A stretch of DNA of 64,000 nucleotides from Verpa conica. Taxonomy: Eukaryota > Ascomycota > Pezizomycetes > Pezizales > Morchellaceae. Below the pieces are notes generated by a model. It saw nothing but the letters and a program-made list of their open reading frames with translations. It did no database searches and was not told the DNA's origin. Positions within the stretch are counted from its first letter, which is position 1; every line of letters starts with the position of its first letter. The stretch is from assembly GCA_033030425.1 (NCBI GenBank), contig JAUFSD010000016.1, positions 992,001-1,056,000 of the forward strand. Reading direction: 5' to 3'. The position numbers were made by a program, and so were the translations under genes. This document shows, one piece after another, positions 44,933 to 58,329 of this stretch.

Positions 44933-47900
44933 ATGGCTGGACTTTCGGTTTCGAGTCGCAATGGTGAGTCTAATGTTTTCGTGCTTCGGAGTAGATGCAC
45001 ATTTTTATTCCACGTCAGTACCAGTGCCCCGGGAGAACAAGATAGAAAGTGTTTCCTAAATATCTCATTCCCGCGGTTGCGCTTTCTATAAGTTCAAAAA
45101 AAAAAAGAAGATAGAGAGAAAGCAGCCCCTCCCGGGCACGCGGGGTGCGTGGCCTACGCATGTCTATGCACGACCACCATGTACTTGCGTTTCGACACAG
45201 GCTAGGCCTTGCTAACCGTTCCCACACAGGTGAAGGATCGGATTCAATGGGCGAAATTATTCGGCCAAAATCGACACCACCAGTAAAATCTGCCAGCTTG
45301 AATTTCCCCCCGAGCGGTAGCACTAGCTCTCTATCTCATCGGCCAAAGATACGGTTTTCGATAGACTCTGGCGTCGGGGCTCAACGGATCGTCGATCCCT
45401 TATCTCAGTATGTCATGCACTCTTGCTTTGATCCGTTTGATTTTCGGGCTGAACATTCTCTAGGAGCCCAGTTGCTATTGGTGAAGGTGACCATTTGTAC
45501 ACATCCGGCCTACGGCGGATACGTCAACAAGTTGCCCCTCCTCCAGGCGCGCAGACGTTTATCATACCCAATTCCATGCACTCAAAGTCAGTGCCTGGAA
45601 CTCGAGTTAATTCTATCTCCTACCCACCAACCTCTCCAACCTTAGGGTCATGCGAAGACCTTGCAAGATTTCCTACCGAATCACTACATTCATTCTCTTT
45701 CGCAAATCAGTCTGAAGATCTTATCCACAGCCGACAAAATATTCTTAAGCGAAGTATAGAGTTCATGCGGGACAAGCTAGGATGGGGTACACAATCCCCT
45801 ATGATAACCTCTGCTCAGGCGAGGATAGCGGGTGATGATGAGGTAGCAAGTGTGATGGAGCTGCTCCAGAAGGCGCACCTGCTATCTGAGGAGAAAAACC
45901 CACTGATGTCGGGGCCTATCTCAGGGCCTGCAGATGTAGAAGGGAATCCATTCGATATGAGTTTTGGTCCAGTAACATCCCTAGAGTCTCGCGGAATTGG
46001 TTCTAGGATATCATCGAGCTCTCTAAATAACCTAGAAACAAGATCTGAAGGCACTTCTCGCTCAACGACCAACGAGTCTACCTCTACTACACATAGCTCA
46101 CCACCTCCGACCCGAAGAGCTAGTCTCAAAAGAACTTACACCGATACAACGCCTCTAACCGTACAAACCAAACTTTATGAGGCCCTCGCACAACCGTATC
46201 TTGCCTCCGAAGCTCCACAATCTGCTACTGGGATGGGCCCACGCCCGATGATGAGCAAATCCTCCGTCCATGGCCATACGAGCCGGTATACTCCCGCATC
46301 CCAAGCCATCTTTACAACCGAAGCACACCACCCATGGACAATTCTCGCTGCGAACGACTTGGCATGCCTTGTTTTCGGTGTAACCAAAGCGGAAGTTCGG
46401 AAGATTGGAATACTAGAAGTCGTAAGAGAGGAGCGTAGGGAATGGCTCGCTGCCAAACTTAATTCTGGGGAAAACTCATCAATGTCATTCCCGTACCCCC
46501 ACAGTCATCACGGATCACCAAATGTTACCGGAGCGATGTTACAGAATGGTACGTTTGTCGGTGGGAACAGGAGAGCCAAGACAGATGTGTACTACACCGG
46601 GTCACCACGGAAGAGTGAAGACGTCACAAACGGGGGTATGCAACCATCTCACCATGCCCAAAATAAGTCGAGAGGCGTGATCCTTTGCGGAGATGTCGTG
46701 CCGATCCAAAAAAGGAACGGAAACACTGGGGCTGCAAGTTTGTGGGTGAAGGAAAAGAAAGGAGGGTTGATTTGGGTTCTAGAAGAGATCAGCGAGGACG
46801 TGGCTTTCTTGTATGTCTCAGAGGAGGAAGGGACGAAAGGAATGGCTATGCGCTTTAGTGGTAACATCAAGAATATTTTTGGAGAAGAGGAGCTTCCCGA
46901 GAATGGTGTTGATGTTTCTAGCTTGATCCCGACTATCCCGAAGAAAGCTGATGGATGCATCGATATGGAGCAGACTGGGTTGATCCATCAATTTACGGCG
47001 ATTAGCGTAGATGGAATGTCGATTCCCTGTGGCGTTGAACCATTGCCCGACCGGCGTGCCCTAAGAGTTTCATCATTTCCCCATATTGCTGGGATTATCG
47101 TGCTCTCGGCTTCAACCCTGAGGATTACAAGTTCTAATGCTGTATTTTCCGCTGCGCTATTCGGGCAGTTGACCCCGGTTGGGCTCGATATTAATGAATT
47201 GATCCCACAATTTGATCGAATCCTTAAGTTTCTCACCGAGGAGGATAACATCAGCCTTGTAGATGGCATGGTTATTCCTGAGCATTCTTTCCGAAAAGCG
47301 AAGGCTATGATTGCCCTGAGAGATGGTAAGGAGGATGCCATTGCCGTTTTCTCGAAATCGAGTGGTCTAAGTGCCAGGCATCGTGATGGTGCGGAGTTGA
47401 AGGTGGACGTTCAGATGAGGGTTGTGATGTCGGAGTCAAAGAATGAAGAGGTTCTGATAGTGGATGATGAAGATGAAAAGGCCAGCAACACGGAAAAGGG
47501 TCAAGTTGTATATGCACTTTGGATTACATACTCGAGACATTTACATGCGGCTTCCTTAGACACAGATCCTACTTCTGCAGCTTCGAGACGGCCTCTTACA
47601 CCGCCCAAGAGACCAAGCCCAGGGCAACCAAGTACTCCTACAATCCCAGACTCACCAAAATCAGGTTCTCCTGTTTCTTTATTGAGAGAACAACTTGAAG
47701 CTATTCAACAGTCACCAACCCCACCTAGTTCTGACGACGAGTGTCAATCCCCCGGAACCCTCAAGCCTGTATCATCAACCACATCTCTTGGTATATCTAA
47801 GCGGAAAAAGGCTATCTCGGATTTCGTAATTCTCGAGGAGATGGGCCAAGGGGCTTACGGCCAAGTTAAACTTGCGAGATATAAGAGAAACCATGCGAAG

Positions 47901-48785
47901 CGTGTGGTTCTTAAATATGTCACTAAACGTCGCATTCTTGTCGATACATGGACACGGGACCGACGGCTCGGAACCGTTCCTTTGGAAATCCACGTTTTGG
48001 ATTATCTCCGACGAGATGGACTAAAGCATCCCAACATTGTCGAGATGACGGACTTCTTCGAAGACGATATTAATTACTACATCGAGATGATACCACATGG
48101 CCTTCCTGGAATGGACCTCTTCGACTACATCGAGTTGAAGGTAAACATGGACGAAGACGAGTGCAGAAGTATTTTCGTACAGGTGGCCCGAGCACTTCAT
48201 CATCTACACACAAAAGCAGGTGTTGTGCATAGAGACATCAAAGACGAGAATGTAGTACTAGATGGCGAAGGTAACATTAAGGTCATCGATTTTGGGAGTG
48301 CTGCTTATATTCGAAATGGACCTTTTGATGTCTTCGTTGGTACTATTGGTATGTGCTGACCTCGAACTTGTTTTACCCTAAAATCTAACAAACCAACTAG
48401 ATTACGCTGCGCCTGAAGTCCTTGCAGGAAAATCTTACAAAGGTAAAGAGCAAGATGTTTGGGCATTGGGGGTACTATTGTATACCATCTGCTACAAAGA
48501 GAATCCATTCTACAACGTGAGTTTGCTGTGACTCCTTGGGGAAAGGGTCCTTTTATTAACTAGGTTTTTTAGATTGATGAAATCATGGATCGTGAACTAC
48601 GGATTCCCTTCGTTATGTCTGAGACATCACTCGACTTAATCCGGCTGATGCTTGACCGGGATGTAGAGCGACGACCAACGATAGAAAAAGTGCTTGCGCA
48701 CCCTTGGTTTGCAGATCTGCCTGGACCAGAGGAAGCTTTGCTAGCGGAATCACCTGTAGTAGCCAGCAGCAGGAAGGAAGATTAG
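44933..48785 (+). CDS. PSK1: PAS-domain serine/threonine kinase (PAS kinase)
   Basis: Fungal PAS kinase, which in yeast phosphorylates targets such as UDP-glucose pyrophosphorylase and translation factors to adjust sugar partitioning. Five exons: 44933-44963, 45230-45407, 45464-48348, 48401-48516 and 48573-48785, coding 1140 residues. The ATG at 44933 (MAGLSVSSRNG) is chosen because its GTGAGT donor joins in frame to GEGSDSMGE. Early block DHLYTSGLRRIRQQVAPPPG is conserved in the family. PAS-like segments lie near residues 340-400 (PWTILAANDLACLVFG) and 600-660 (GIIVLSASTLRITSSN). The kinase domain starts near residue 855: GQGAYGQV loop, VVLKYVTK lysine, VVHRDIKDENVVLD catalytic loop, VIDFGSAAY, YAAPEVLAGKSYKGKEQDVWALGV, and a final RPTIEKVLAHPWF. 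All catalytic residues are present. Certain kinase, very probable PAS kinase. Confidence 0.94.
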
Positions 48786-51700
48786 AGGAATAGAAGCAAA
48801 AGTTCGGTATCGGACATGTATAGTACAAGTGGGATTTGTATGCGTTTGTCTCCATTCTAGACTGGATAGGGACCTGGTGTCACGGCGGCGACTGGCAGGG
48901 ACTACGCGTGAGGCGGGCAAGGTCATCATAAAACTGGCTTTTTTTGCTTGGGGACGGGGTTTCGTTTTGGCTAGTTGGGAATAGGTTCTATTTTTTTTTC
49001 TTTATTGTTTCTCCCTTACTTCTCATCATCCTAGGCTTTTCAAAAGATTTGCTTTTGGTTTCTCTGGTAGACACTCCTACTAGATTTGTTACGTTCTTTG
49101 TAAAGACTTTTAGTTTACTTTTTGTTTCTTTTGTTTACCTTTTTTTATACTCACTTTTTTTATCTCTATCTGGTTTCTGTTCAGCGCAAAGATGGGACTG
49201 GAGTCGATTACGGGTTTCATTAACTGGGAATTTGCAATTGCATTGCATACGAAGAATTCAAGGAAGAGGAAAGACTTTATGGAAATACAATGGTGATTGT
49301 TCAGTCTTAAAATGTTTTCACTTTATCATTTATGGGAATTCATGCTTCATAGCTCATGAGCCTTAATTTAGACTGTTTCTAGTAACTCAGGTTACATCTA
49401 AACATCACGATAAGCCTCTCCAGTCCTAGCACAAGGTGCTCTCGAGTCATGAGAATCCCAAGCTGCGCACAGCTGAGCCTGCTGTAGTCAGAGATAAGGC
49501 ATCTCAAGGAAACGTTATCATACATGGCCCCAAGGATACCGATTGGCTTTCTGACTGGTTATCGTGATTTCTTAAACCCTGTCTCAGAAGTTAGTAACAG
49601 CAAGGCTATATCACTGGTCATGAAGATCCCGGCGCAAGGCATCGGCCTATTAACCACATAACTTGATTTTGAAATGAACTGAACCCACCGATGATCCGTG
49701 CTTCTAATAACTTTATTCTAGGGTGTAATATTACTATCCAATAAACTATCTCAGGAGCTGTTTTTCACGCAGTTTCATTTTCTAGGTATAAAATCTAGCA
49801 TACATATTCCGAGAGCTACCCTACTTGATTTACTATAAAATCATAGGGTTATCAGCTAGGTACGAAAGAGAATGTGGTACCAGCGGAAAGTAATCGGTTA
49901 CCCTGAAGGGGGGCACAGATACTAAAAATTACCTGGGAACTAACAACCGAAACTAGGCAGCGCTACAAACAAAATCTTGGATATTGCATATTACAGGAGA
50001 CCAGGAATATGCAAGAGTACGCAGTGGAATTGTCCCGAATTTCTTTTTTTGTTCCCTCCTCGAATTCGGCCCCCTCCCCCCACAACCCTGCTTTCTAGGT
50101 CTCGGTGATTGTAGTTTATATCAGTTGGTTTTATGAAAATCTTTTGCCTCGCACTTATATCTGCTGAGCGTACCTCATTCCTCAGATTCCATTAAATCTA
50201 ATTTAAATCTCAATAGATGACTAGATTCTTCTGGTAAATTTGGTTAAACTTACAGAAAATGAGTGGTTAGAACTACATCAAAAGGCGCTAATTCGATCAA
50301 ACGATTAATTTAACTAACAGTTCTTGGGAACAAACCACCTTCAACGACTATACGCAGGGCTCAGCCTTAAAAGTAACTTGAAATAACCTGTACGTTCTAA
50401 AGGTTATCCACTTTTTTTTTTTTTAGAAAAAAAAAATCCTTCATATCTTAAGTCCAAAAGAATCATCATAGTCTGATTGTACTTAAGGAATTAAAAAATC
50501 CTCCAGAGAACATCTAAACCCCTAGCTCTGAGCATAGAAGTCCTCTTCCCTAAAAACCCTAGTCAACCCTGAAGAGTTGGGCTAAGGGCTAGGTTTTAGT
50601 CTCTTCCGTTGTCCTTCTTACAAAGGTTGTTAGTGATTGACCTACTACTGCGGGAAAAAACAAGCTAATACTAAATTAACGTACCAAGCTCCGATAATTC
50701 ATCCTAGCCGGGACTCCACTCCTAGTAAACGTCAGCCCTATTCCACTAATTAAAATATAGTAACTACTGTTAAAAACCATAATTCACCTATCACGACTAT
50801 AAACTTCCAGAAAGTCTGCTCTAGCCGTCTGATACAAATCGATACCTACCAGTATATGACAACACGAAACCTACGTGATAAAACTAGGAAACAATCAAAA
50901 ACATAGATATAAAGTATATATAACACCCCTAAAGTATAACTACACATAGCTACCCCGTAGAATATACCTCCTACTCCCATAGATAACTACAAGTGTGCAC
51001 CATATACAAAAGCCAACCATACAGATAAAAAGGAAAGAGAGAGAAAAAACACCATAAGATTCCCCGCCATATCCCACCAAATACCCAGTTTCACCCCTTC
51101 CCATAAACATACAGAAAGACAGACAAAAAAGAGAATATAAAAAAAAAACCTTAATCCTCAGAAAAAAATTAAAGAAAAAGAAAAAATCCTTCTCTTAGCA
51201 AAGTGAGCAAAACCCAGTCAAAAGAAATCTGCCAGAGAATAAATACATCGAAAGCAACCCAGGGGCCAATATAAAGTGTTTTTTCTAAAAAAAGGATGGG
51301 GAGAGGGGGAGGGAATATATATGGGGAATGTCAGAAGAAGAAAAGCCACCAGTACAGTATATAAAGTATACGCCCATCTACCACTACCACCATACCTCTC
51401 ACTCGTCATCCTGGTTCTCATTTGCCGTCTAGTTCGTTTGTCGCAATAGTCGTACGTAGTGCATCGCTTTCGTCCGATCTTATCTCCAAAGCAATATATA
51501 AAAAAAGAGAACTCCCAATGTAAACAGCCAAAGCCGTCTACAAGCAGAATTAAGAAAAAAGGGTAATTAGTGAGAAAGGAGGAAGGGTATTAAAGCCAGT
51601 ACTAGGTAGGGGATGAATGAAACCCAAAGCCAGAGCGAAAAAACAAAAAGGAAAAAGAAGCGAGAGAAATAAAAATCTCCATAAAGCCAAACGGGAGAAA

Positions 51701-51956
51701 AGATGGAAACCCCCACCCTCTCACTCTTTCCATTGCCATAAAACCCCAGACCCATCCATTCATCGAATGCAACTCCAACAAATGAGACCAAACATCCCTA
51801 TATAAAATATAAAAAAAACAAAAGCAAGTCATAACCCCCCCAATCCTGCCAGGAAAAAAGGAAAAGAAAGCAAGCACACGAAAGAAGTACTATACGCCAT
51901 CCCTAACCCCAAGTGAAAACAAAAAGCAACCCCTTCCGACTCCGCCCTTTAATACA
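48786..51956. other. intergenic region, T-rich then A-rich
   Basis: 3.2 kb between PAS kinase (+) and a convergent gene (-). The first 600 bases are T-rich, likely the kinase 3' UTR. 50400-51900 is rich in A-tracts on the plus strand (poly-T on the minus strand), probably the 3' region of the minus-strand gene. No gene seen. Confidence 0.45.
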
Positions 51957-54900
51957 TCACCCAGGTAATCGTCTCGACAGTAATCTCTCGCCACCCGGTG
52001 TCCTCCCTAAACTCCCTCCTTCCTGCCTACTATCCAAATCCACACTCTCCCTTAGTACCCTATTCACCCTCCTAGTACTCCCCGGCGTCCTCCCGAAACT
52101 TCCGCTCCGATACCTCTGCGGTGTATATTCTGGGTCTGCCTGCGTGGTGGTTACAAGACGTTCGTTGACCGGGTTCTGCATATCATAACCGTTACGTTCA
52201 TCACCGCTCGTCCGATCCCGCATCTCAGCCCTTTCGCTACTCCCGCTAAAGAACCGCCGTTGGTGAACCACCGGGGATGGAAGCCCGTTATTTGCAGATG
52301 TGGTCGCATGCGAAACCACGTATTGCCTCCGCGGTGGTAGGGCGCCAGAGTTAGAACGGTCAGGTGTCATGTGATATGTTGTCTCTCGTTGTTGGCGATG
52401 ACTCATGACCTCCGTCGTAGCCCTACTCGGAGAGCGGAAGCTCTCCGGATCTTCGTCATCATCAAACATGTGTCGTGCTTTTAGAAGCATGGAGTTTCTT
52501 GATCTTAGAAGGCTGGGTGTTGTAGGGCTAGGAACCTTCTCAGCCATTTCCCTGCGCTCAGCGAGTTGCTGGCGGGGTGAAGAGTTAAGGAAGCCGGTGG
52601 TGGTGGAGATGGATACCATGCTACCTTTACGATCTGCGAAGCGGCTGCTGATACGGTTTGATAGGCGGTCGCCCATAACACTCTCTCTACCCAGGACGCT
52701 TTCACGTCCGAGAATACTATCTTCTCTATTGCGCCCGAGGATGCTATCCCCTCTTTCTCGCCCAAGGATTCGCTCCCGACCACCGATAACGCTATCTGAT
52801 CGACCAATAGCGCTCTCATTCCCGACATTCATACCCACACCTCGACTCTCTGGCCTGGCACCACTACCGCCGTTGCCGTAGTGCTGTGATAAATGGAGCG
52901 AGAAGTTGGGCGCTGCTATAGAAGCTCTGTTCTCCGATAGCGCGATACACAACTCCGTCAAGCTCCGACACACACTATCGGCCTTGCGGCGAACCTGCCG
53001 ATCAGAACCCATAGACCCAGTTGCTGGGGGAGATCCTGTACTCCCAACTGTGTTCGCCAAAGCCACTGCATCATTAGCAGCTACTTCAAGGTACTTGAAC
53101 ACTTCTGGGGGTATCAATGGCTTCGATTTTACAAGTGCGGCGTGGAGGAGGGGGTGAGTATTTGGAGAGGTATGACTAAATGTTGAATTCACCGGAGAAA
53201 CACCAGAATTGTTGTTATTATTTCGTGGTGAAGATGAGATTGTGGTCACGGTAGTTGTGGCTGTTCTCGGGCGCTCACCCGACGAATTAGACGCGTTACC
53301 GACAGTGTTGAAACTACTGCTGAGACTCGCAACTCCAGACGCGGATGCAGGTATTCGGCCCGTCAACTCTAGTCTCCGAATCCTTGATTTCAAGTCATCT
53401 AATTCATCCCACACGGTGCTCGGGGCCGTGGTTGAAACCGACGATGAGTCCTCGGGCACGCCACCGGATATGCTAGTCCCACCACTGGCGCTTAGGTCTG
53501 GCCTTGTTGGGGTGATGGGATCTGCGTTATCGGGGTGTTCAAGGTCTATCATCGTCCCCACAACAACCGACCGGTCGCTCACATTTCTCGGCGAAACGTC
53601 CTGAGGGCTCGAGTGCGTCGCTCGTGGCGCGACATTATTGGCGAGGCCAGAGCGGGTTCTCGCGACGGGTTCGGCCATCGAGTAGCTTCGTGTGTGAGTA
53701 GATCCAGGGGAACGTTCCCGACGGAGCATGCTGAGAGGGCGAGAGAAAGATGCGCGGGGTGTCAGCGATTTCCCCTGCTCATCTATATTATCGACCATTG
53801 ATGCGTTTGACATGCGGCGGTCACGATAGTGAGTTGGGGGTGTTGAGACGCGGTCTTGCTGCCATCCTCCATTATCACGAGTGCTGGGCGCAGGTGAGTT
53901 TGTCAGTGTTCTGTTTGCCTGAGAATGTGTCTGTATTGCGCGTAATGGTGATGCCGAGAATGTGTCGGCGGGGAGTGAGTTGCGTTGTTGCGTCAGTTGG
54001 GTTAAGCGTGACTGCACAGTGAAGAGAGAGACTGAATCAATGCGCAAGAACAGAAAACCGCGAGGGAGTCGCGATAGAAAAAATAAAAATAAAAAAAGTC
54101 TGGGGGAAAAAAAGGGAGGGGGAAAATAAACCCACCCGCCTGCGCTCTGCCCTGTAGGCTGGATTATCTGTATAACTCGAAACCGAATTCGATCTCGCTA
54201 GGTTTAAAAACACGTCCTCGCCACCGAGTTCTCCTCCATCCAGTGGACTATCTTCGAGTACTACCCCACCACCATTCTGCAAATCCTCCAATCCCCTTAT
54301 AGTCCCTTCATCATATCCATTAGTAGCGCGCTCCATTCGCAAGCTCCTCCTAGACAATATTGATCCATCTCTCGACAGACCAGAACTCTCCCTAGATAAT
54401 GAGGGCACTTCCTCTGCGCGACCTGCTCTGCGACTGCCGCTTCTCGAAAAGTGAGACTGGGAGATTGTGCTACCACTAGCGCTGCTCCTGTCCCCATTTG
54501 TTGTTGTAGTAGTAGTAGTGCCGTTACTGTGTGTGCGCGGTGAAGAGAAACGGTTCTCCATTGCAATTTTAGAGCGGTAAGCGAGTGACGGTGGAGGTCC
54601 GGTGCTGGTCGCTATACCATTACTACTGAATCGCGCGGGCTGTCGGGTCTTTTCAGGCGAATGCGACTCTGCGTGGGAGGTAGCGGGACGTTGCGATACG
54701 ACCACGGACGCGGAGGGGGGGTCGACGGATGTGTGACGGCGATGGGTGTGGGCACGGGCACGGGCTGTTGGCTGGGTGATGACGGGCGGGGGGTGTTTTT
54801 GTTGTGATGTGGAGGAGTTTGAGCGGGAGTGAGAGCGGGAGTTTGAGCGCTTAGTAGTGGTGGTAGTGGCAGTAGTGGTAGCAGTAGTGGTAGTGGTAGT

Positions 54901-55233
54901 GGTAGTAGGGGGAGGATGAGGGATAAGGTTGCTAGAGCGACTAGAGGCACGCGAGATAGAGGATCGTGAGGAGGAGGGAACAGAGGAAGAGGGTGGATCT
55001 GATGTTCTCGGGGGAGCAGGAGTGAGAGATGTAGATTTAGATGAGAGAGATACAGATGCAGATACAGATACAGATGCAGATGGAGATGCAGATGCAGGAG
55101 TGTCTGTGATGATCTTGTCTCTTCTCTTGATGTTTGTGGATGGAGATGCAGTTGATGATGGACTGGAAGAGCCCGTGTTGTTGTTGTTGTGGAGATGAGG
55201 CGAGGAAGCCTCGGGGAGTCTGCGCTGGGACAT
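51957..55233 (-). CDS. long Ser/Thr-rich conserved fungal protein with coiled coil
   Basis: Two exons, 55233-54136 and 54011-51957, coding 1050 residues; the 124-bp intron joins AERRR to SRLTQLTQQRNSLP in frame. The N-terminal 370 residues are low complexity, with Ser repeats, a long polythreonine run (about 54837-54905) and Arg/Ser stretches. Scattered short blocks look conserved: RSNSVSSYTDNPAYRAER, the coiled-coil segment TVWDELDDLKSRIRRLEL, HPLLHAALVKSKPLIPPEVFKYLE, and the end part RTPGSTRRVNRVLRESVDL. The repeated ILGRE/DSILGR unit occurs five or six times near the middle. I recall similar Pezizomycotina proteins labelled as LPXTG-motif cell-wall proteins, but no sortase signal or signal peptide is seen here, so that label is probably wrong. 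No enzyme domain. It could be a cytoskeletal or septal scaffold; that is a guess. Confidence 0.8.
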
Positions 55234-58200
55234 GTTAGGGTTGAGTGCTACACACGCACAACCATCGAGTGCTCTGGGAAGTATTCCTTGCTGCTGGGGA
55301 TACTCTGGGAATACTCTTGCTGTTCCTGGTATTCCCTTTCCTGTTCCTGGTACTCTTTCCTGTATTCTCTCGGTCTCTTGCTATTATCCCCTTTCTAGCA
55401 CTGTTCACTTATAGTGGTGATGGGTAATGCCTGCTATCTCGCACCAGTGTTTCCAATATATCTCTGCCCAATTCCTCTCAATTGTACCAGGATTTCCTTT
55501 CTTTCTTTTGATCTTCCTTTCCCTCCCTTTCCCTCCCTTCTCTTTTCGTCTCTTCCCTTCTCGTCCTCAGTCCCTCAGTCCCTCAGTCCCTCAGTCCTCA
55601 GTCCCTCCCCGGTAACCGGCCAAGAATTAAAACGAATAGTGTCCCCGGATCAAAACTTGCGCACACGGAAATATAACAAAGTCTCCAAGATATAAAAAAA
55701 AATATAAAACAGACACACAAAAACAAAAAGCACGCCTACGCTCTACGGGGGGGAACGGGCGATAGATAGATAGCTAAAGGCGGGGGGGGGGGGGTGAGGT
55801 GAGGGGTTCAATAGAGTCGATGCAGATGAGTAGAGTAGGTAGGAATGATCAAAAAAGAAACCCGCATGCAGATTAACCACCCACCACAAGAGAAAAGAGA
55901 GAAAAGGAATCTTGTCGTCGGGTCTGAAATATTGACGGATTGACAGAGCAGATTGGAGGGATGGGGGGAGTACAAGTATATACAAGCACAAGTAGTAGCA
56001 GTAGTAGTATGTATATACAGTATACTAGTAGTACATAGGTCCATAGTATATACATGTAGTTACATAGTTACTATCCTCAACTTTCCCCTGTTTTATTGAT
56101 GAAAGAAGAAAGAAAAAACAATTATCCATCTCCATCCACTCGTCGGGGATGGAGATCAAACCCGATCATCACAATCACAAACCCTCGATAGCGATACCTA
56201 ATTCCCCATAGAGAATCACGACACCTCCATAGCCTTACCAACAAGCGAGATAGGGGGGCCGCCCTCCCTTCCGACCAGGGATCCAATCTCTAAAAGTCGG
56301 TGCCCGAATCGATACCCCCCATGACCGTAATCTCTCGTTACGACACCCATAGGCGCGCACGCAACACACACCCAAGCGAGAAACTAGGTGAGATAATAAT
56401 AAAAACCGTTGTTCTAGATACATCATACATACCGGTATGTGCCTACCCGTCTGTCTGTCTGTCTCTGACTTTCCAACCGAACCACCCCCCCCCAATGTAT
56501 CGGCCCGACATGAAGAGAGTGAGAGAGAAAAAAAAGAAAGGAAAGAAAAGAAAGGAAAGGAAAGGAAGGAAAAGAATTCCCCCACATGCAACTTCCCGTT
56601 CGGAGGCACCTAAGAATCCGAACCGACAAGAACCCCGAAGGTTTTAAGGCGAGACATTCATACACGTGATGGGGAGTGTTTCATTCCACCCTATATCATT
56701 CCATAACCTCCATTCCAGAAAAATGGAATAAATCTATAATAGGAGGTAGAACAGAAAATAGCAAATAGAGGATAGAAAATAAAAAATAAAAAATAAGAAG
56801 AAGCCACTCCTCCTCACCTTCCTCCTCACCTTCCTCCTTCTTTCCCTCCCCCCCCCCTTCCTCTCCCTCTATCGCTCCCTCCTCGGATTACCCACCGACC
56901 ACTCATCCCACAAACCCCCCTCCTCATCCTCAAAACTCAGTGTTGAATCCCAAACACACCTATTGGTCCGTGCGAACACAAGGATCCTGTTTCGAAAGTG
57001 TCAAAAAAGAAAAGAAAGTAAGAGAAAAACTGACAACGCATCGTAACAACCACCCGGGTACCGAAGAAAAAAAACTTATCGGTCCATGTTTCGAGTTATG
57101 TATATGCGCATGTCGGATCAGAGCACATGGACATATGTACACACATAGGGGGGAGAACATACTGTTCGGCCACGAAGTTCAATATACATATACCGGCCGA
57201 ATGCACGACCGCGACCGTGACCGGACTGACCCGGTATGCATGGTCCCTCATAGTTCACGGTAGATATATCCCCTCTCCTCTCCCCCATCTCATGCAGTCG
57301 GAACAGAAACATAGGAGTCTTTTCAGAAAAATTGTTATTTCTTTTACTATTCATATCTGGTATAAAATGATGGAAACAATGATAAAACTCCTATTGAAAA
57401 ATGAAATGAAAATGATATAATAATAAAAAAGGTTTACAGCGAATGTAGTAGTTTTCCCTCAATCCCTAACCCCCCCCCCCCCAAATCCCAAATTCCCATA
57501 TGAAAAAAAGAGAAGAAAAAATAAAATAAAAAACAATGCTCATCCCAGAAGAGCATAACCATCTCTCCTATTGTCACTGTCCCGTTACATATACAAGAGA
57601 AAGAAGATGAATAGAAGATGGGTATAATGGTGATAAAGCAGTAGAGCGCCTCCGACGCCTACCGACCTGGTATATAAACGATTGATTAAAAGGAAAGAAA
57701 AAAGAAAAAAAGAAAAACCCCGTTGAAAATAGAAACCAACCAGTACAAAAGAGAATAGAGAAAAAGAAAGGAAAGGAAAAAAAAGAGAATGCCTAAAAAG
57801 CCAGAAAAAGGTTTAGAAAAAAACCATAAAACGATTGATGTTTGCGCGCCCAACTTCCTCGACCCAAACCTACCACCCCACTTACCCCACCCATCCATTC
57901 CAAATAACCCCTCTCCAGCTCGACAAAGGGAATAATAAACAAATATCAGAAGGACCAATTATATGCGCTCCGTTTTTCCCCAAATAGAAAAAAATCCAGA
58001 AAACGAGAAAGGGAAAGGGAAAAATGAAAAACAAAGTTGAAAAAACAAAAAACAAAGCGAACAGCGAAAGATGTCTTTACCCGTGCCCCCGCTCGCCATT
58101 GTGCCCCTAATAGGAATGATATACCACCCTTATGATCAAGAACCCTGCCCAAAGCTTTACAGTCCCCTTTTATGAAATCCCCGCACTGAAAAATTCCCCG

Positions 58201-58329
58201 AAAATAAGACAAAAGAGACACAAAAAAAAGCAACGTTCTCATCCCCCTGTTATCCTTCCTCATTTCAATCTTCTGGAGCGTCAACAGTCAGCTGGCCGAA
58301 CGGTTATACCATCGACCCCACAGTAATTG
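55234..58329. other. 3.1-kb low-complexity intergenic region
   Basis: Between two minus-strand genes. The right part should be the 3' UTR of the MSG5-like gene, the left part the leader and promoter of the 51957-55233 gene, which is pyrimidine-rich (plus strand 55430-55610: CTTTCCCTCCC runs). G/C homopolymers at 55782-55794 and 57471-57482 and GAAAG repeats at 56525-56575. No gene or RNA seen. Confidence 0.45.
55565..55606. repeat. CCTCAGTC tandem octamer repeat
   Basis: Five near-perfect copies in tandem, one shortened by a base, upstream of the minus-strand gene. Confidence 0.85.
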
